From NCBI GenBank assembly GCA_002167945.1, contig NHDB01000018.1, positions 21,521 to 29,235 on the forward strand: a DNA stretch of 7,715 nt. Reading direction: 5' to 3'. The first letter of the stretch is position 1. Each line of letters begins with the position of its first letter. The notes beneath the pieces are model-generated. The model saw only the letters and a program-made list of their open reading frames with translations, had not been told where the DNA came from and searched no databases. Positions 6,390-7,715 of the stretch are shown here, piece after piece. Origin of the DNA: Flavobacteriaceae bacterium TMED48. GTDB taxonomy: Bacteria > Bacteroidota > Bacteroidia > Flavobacteriales > Flavobacteriaceae. The position numbers and the translations under genes were made by a program.

Positions 6390-6614
6390 TTAGGCTAGAT
6401 TTTCCATCTCTTTATCATAGAATTCAAAAGCGGCTTCGATAAGCGCATGAGATTCTGATTTTAGAGCAGCTTCATCTTCTTTGTCAAACTCCTCAAGCCA
6501 ATGCATGTCGTCATTGTGCACATTTAAAATAAAACGAGGGTATTCTGTATGGATGACAAATAAAGCCTCTTCTAATTCAGAGTTGTCGGCAATCAGAAAT
6601 TTTGGTAATTCCAT
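6390..6614 (-). CDS. small acidic protein of unknown function
   Basis: I cannot assign a function to this 74-residue protein, though the text (MELPKFLIADNSELEEALFV) recalls conserved flavobacterial hypothetical proteins. It is very acidic: 20 Asp/Glu against 5 Lys/Arg. It has no signal peptide, membrane segment or cysteine, so it should be cytoplasmic. The first part (about 5-33) alternates like beta strands, including FVIHTEYPRFILNV. The second (about 46-72) looks helical and rich in Glu. Evidence that it is real is its position: the ATG comes 3 nt after the MATE stop (TGA CTC ATG), and its TAA directly abuts the PAP2 ATG. It thus fills the gap between two genes exactly. Possible roles are an adaptor or regulator of the neighbouring membrane proteins, which is speculation. 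Confidence 0.85.
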   Translation of the reverse strand: MELPKFLIADNSELEEALFVIHTEYPRFILNVHNDDMHWLEEFDKEDEAALKSESHALIEAAFEFYDKEMENLA

Positions 6615-6617
6615 GAG

Positions 6618-7715
6618 TCAATTGAAAATTAATTTGTTTGTAAGATATCGAAATCTAATAAAAAGTAATAATGCAGAAGATGAAAGCCCTGAGAGCAATC
6701 CAATCCATATCCCTGTAGCTGCAAGTTCTGTATGGATTCCAAGGTAATATGCAATAGGAAAACCAAAAATACCGTAAGAGAAAAAAGTAATCCAAGCGGG
6801 GATATTGACATCCTGTAAACCTCTAAGAGCACCTAAAGCAACGGCCTGTAAACCGTCTGAAATCTGGAAAAAAGCAGATATAATAAGTAAGCTAGAGGCA
6901 ATCTCAACAACCTCAGTGACATTGGTAAATTCTAGCGGATTATTTCCATCTAAATAAATCCAGGGAAGCAGTTCGTTTAAGGAGAGAAACAACAGACAAA
7001 AAATGACATCAAAAATAAAAATGAGCATAAAGATGGAATGAGCAACCTCTTTCAATCTGACGATATCCTTTCTTCCTTTTTGATTGCCTACTCGGATCAT
7101 CGCAGTCACCCCCAAGCCCATGGCAAACATAAAAGTCATGGAGGATAAGTTAAGTGCAATTTGGTTTGCGGCTTGAGGGTTTTTTCCTAAAAACCCAGAA
7201 AGCCAAATGGCTGCGGTAAAGAAAAGTACTTCAAAAAACATTTGAAGCGCAGAGGGAAATCCGATTTTAAAAATTTTTCGAAACAGATTCATTTGAGGCT
7301 TTTGGATAGTTATTTGCTGAGCATAGGCTGCAAATTTTGAACTAAAACGCACATATAAAGCCATAAAGAGCAACATGTAACACCGAGCAAAAAGACTTCC
7401 GATTGCGGCTCCCTCTAGCCCTAATTTTGGAAATATCCAGAAACCAAAAATTAAAAAATAATTTAAAATAATATTGATGACATTTCCTATCAAAGTAGCA
7501 TACATAGCAGGACGCGTATAAGACAAGCCCTCTGAAAATTGCTTAAATCCCTGAAAAAATATCAAGGGTACTAAAGAAATACCGACCCATTGCAAATAGG
7601 GATAGGCTAATTCTACCACTTCCTCTGGTTGACCCATTTGATAAAGCAATGGTTTGCTAAACAGCACTGCTGCACTCAATAAAATTCCTAAAAAAACGCA
7701 AAGCATCAGACCGTG
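6618..7715 (-). CDS. MATE-family multidrug efflux transporter (5' end outside window)
   Basis: This is the last 365 codons of a multidrug and toxic compound extrusion protein, a cation-coupled inner-membrane exporter of the NorM/DinF group. The frame is open to the right edge, so the ATG at 7704-7706 is internal. Full members have about 450 residues, leaving some 85-95 missing. About ten hydrophobic segments are visible (roughly 1-20, 42-60, 70-97, 102-122, 150-176, 185-207, 227-247, 270-296, 306-325, 332-354). This fits a 12-helix protein lacking its first two helices here. Family-typical stretches are FKQFSEGLSYTRPAMYATLIGN cut by short loops, GLGVTAMIRVGN after the mid-protein repeat junction, and ALGALRGLQDVNIPAWI near the end. 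Substrate and coupling ion (Na+ or H+) cannot be read from this part. It is the upstream gene of a tight three-gene unit with the small acidic protein and PAP2. Confidence 0.93.
   Translation of the reverse strand, partial: HGLMLCVFLGILLSAAVLFSKPLLYQMGQPEEVVELAYPYLQWVGISLVPLIFFQGFKQFSEGLSYTRPAMYATLIGNVINIILNYFLIFGFWIFPKLGLEGAAIGSLFARCYMLLFMALYVRFSSKFAAYAQQITIQKPQMNLFRKIFKIGFPSALQMFFEVLFFTAAIWLSGFLGKNPQAANQIALNLSSMTFMFAMGLGVTAMIRVGNQKGRKDIVRLKEVAHSIFMLIFIFDVIFCLLFLSLNELLPWIYLDGNNPLEFTNVTEVVEIASSLLIISAFFQISDGLQAVALGALRGLQDVNIPAWITFFSYGIFGFPIAYYLGIHTELAATGIWIGLLSGLSSSALLLFIRFRYLTNKLIFN

Noticed and set aside
6481..6747. Plus-strand open frame of 88 codons across the small gene and the end of the transporter gene.
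   Set aside because: It is antisense to two well-supported minus-strand genes and its sequence looks like no protein family.

Overview
The window looks like chromosomal DNA from a member of the Bacteroidota, most likely a flavobacterium. It is AT-rich, start codons lack Shine-Dalgarno sequences, there is one good TAnnTTTG promoter element of the type Bacteroidota use, and the proteins resemble flavobacterial versions. This placement is an inference from style and remembered family sequences, not from a database search.

Layout: (1) Positions 1-3679, plus strand, hold the distal part of a branched-chain amino acid operon: the end of leuC, leuD, a LeuA/CimA-family synthase, and leuB, with 5-12 nt between genes. 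The synthase keeps the residues I remember as setting pyruvate specificity and isoleucine feedback in Leptospira (R)-citramalate synthase. The operon may therefore make 2-oxobutyrate for isoleucine, and LeuC, LeuD and LeuB could serve both this route and leucine synthesis. (2) Positions 3680-4282 form a 603-base region without an intact gene. It holds a probable terminator, an AT-rich stretch, a frameshifted remnant of the C-terminus of a tyrosine recombinase (integrase), an 11-bp inverted repeat just behind it, and a promoter. It looks like the scar of a mobile or integrating element between two housekeeping blocks. (3) Positions 4283-5845, plus strand, hold msrA (exported methionine sulfoxide reductase) and an aldose-1-epimerase-like gene. 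They share a reading frame and are separated only by a stop codon and one further codon. (4) Positions 5823-7715, minus strand, hold a tight convergent operon read from the right edge: a MATE-family multidrug transporter (5' end cut off), a very acidic 74-residue protein of unknown function, and a PAP2-superfamily membrane phosphatase. Its last gene overlaps the epimerase gene tail to tail by 23 bp.

Most of the window is ordinary metabolism. I did not find a complete, previously undescribed system. The points most worth following are the integrase scar with its inverted repeat, the citramalate-type synthase inside a leu operon, and the unknown small protein locked between MATE and PAP2.
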